The notes beneath the pieces were generated by a model. It saw only the letters and a program-made list of their open reading frames with translations, was not told the origin of the DNA and ran no database searches. Shown here piece by piece: positions 44,864 to 44,893 of a DNA stretch of 44,893 bases. The stretch is from Marinomonas shanghaiensis (GTDB taxonomy: Bacteria; Pseudomonadota; Gammaproteobacteria; Pseudomonadales; Marinomonadaceae). How positions within the stretch are numbered: the first letter of the stretch is position 1; every line of letters starts with the position of its first letter. Made by a program: the position numbers and the translations under genes. Where the stretch lies: contig NZ_QGOK01000033.1 in the NCBI RefSeq assembly GCF_003259175.1, positions 1 to 44,893 of the forward strand, given 5' to 3'.

Positions 44864-44893
44864 ATATCGAGTAGGGTGAGGCGTTACCGCCTC
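44864..44893 (+). repeat. REP-like palindromic repeat, right window end
   Basis: The reading is ATATCGA, GTAG, GGTGAGGCG, TTAC, CGCCTC, cut by the window end. It is the exact reverse complement of bases 2-31. It lies about 90 bases after the HEWFH gene and shows the same GTAG head and hairpin. The DNA between (44772-44863) is AT-rich with no strong terminator. Confidence 0.7.

Noticed and set aside
1..44893. The 30-base inverted terminal repeats as ends of a 45-kb transposon or linear element
   Set aside because: The interior holds core housekeeping genes in conserved order and no transposase, and the repeat has REP architecture. A contig break at a dispersed repeat is simpler.

Overview
The window looks like chromosomal DNA of a marine gammaproteobacterium. 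It is AT-leaning and gene-dense, and has no plasmid, phage or integrase genes. The left part has the order fimV-truA-trpF-trpB-trpA-accD-folC-SPOR-cvpA-purF-metZ, a variant of the Pseudomonas/Oceanospirillales block. Gene order and protein flavour suggest Marinomonas or a close Oceanospirillaceae relative; this is inference, because no 16S rRNA or other marker is present.

Layout. (1) 1-12924, plus strand: an EAL-domain protein with its own terminator, then the housekeeping block (polar hub protein FimV, tRNA pseudouridine synthase, last steps of tryptophan synthesis, acetyl-CoA carboxylase beta, folate ligase, SPOR protein, CvpA, purine and methionine synthesis). Strong hairpin terminators follow purF and metZ. 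(2) 12963-17245, minus strand: a two-gene RND efflux pump (adaptor and permease) without an outer-membrane factor. (3) 17651-24674, plus strand: four tightly packed genes, the ABC-F ATPase Uup, a DUF2760 protein and two divergent Hsp70-type ATPases, the second with a long DUF3731-type tail. This is the least understood unit here. (4) 25009-40825: a transport island. A family-5 (peptide/nickel-type) ABC importer on plus and a paralogous one on minus flank a minus-strand iron-siderophore-type importer. An enolase-superfamily enzyme leads the second family-5 operon. Fur-like sites lie upstream of the first importer and of the siderophore binding protein. (5) 41251-44771: a secreted class-3 lipase, a 51-residue ORF not recognised, an AlaX-type tRNA editing protein lacking one usual zinc ligand, a small secreted protein, and a stand-alone HEWFH (LPD1/CLCA_X-like) protein.

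The two window ends carry the same 30-base sequence in inverted orientation. It has the GTAG head and GC-rich hairpin of a REP element, so the window is probably a contig that broke at copies of a dispersed repeat. No tRNA, rRNA, CRISPR array, insertion sequence or attachment site was seen.

Starts were moved from the longest open frame to internal codons where a Shine-Dalgarno sequence, signal peptide or ATGA stop-start overlap supported it; each entry says so.
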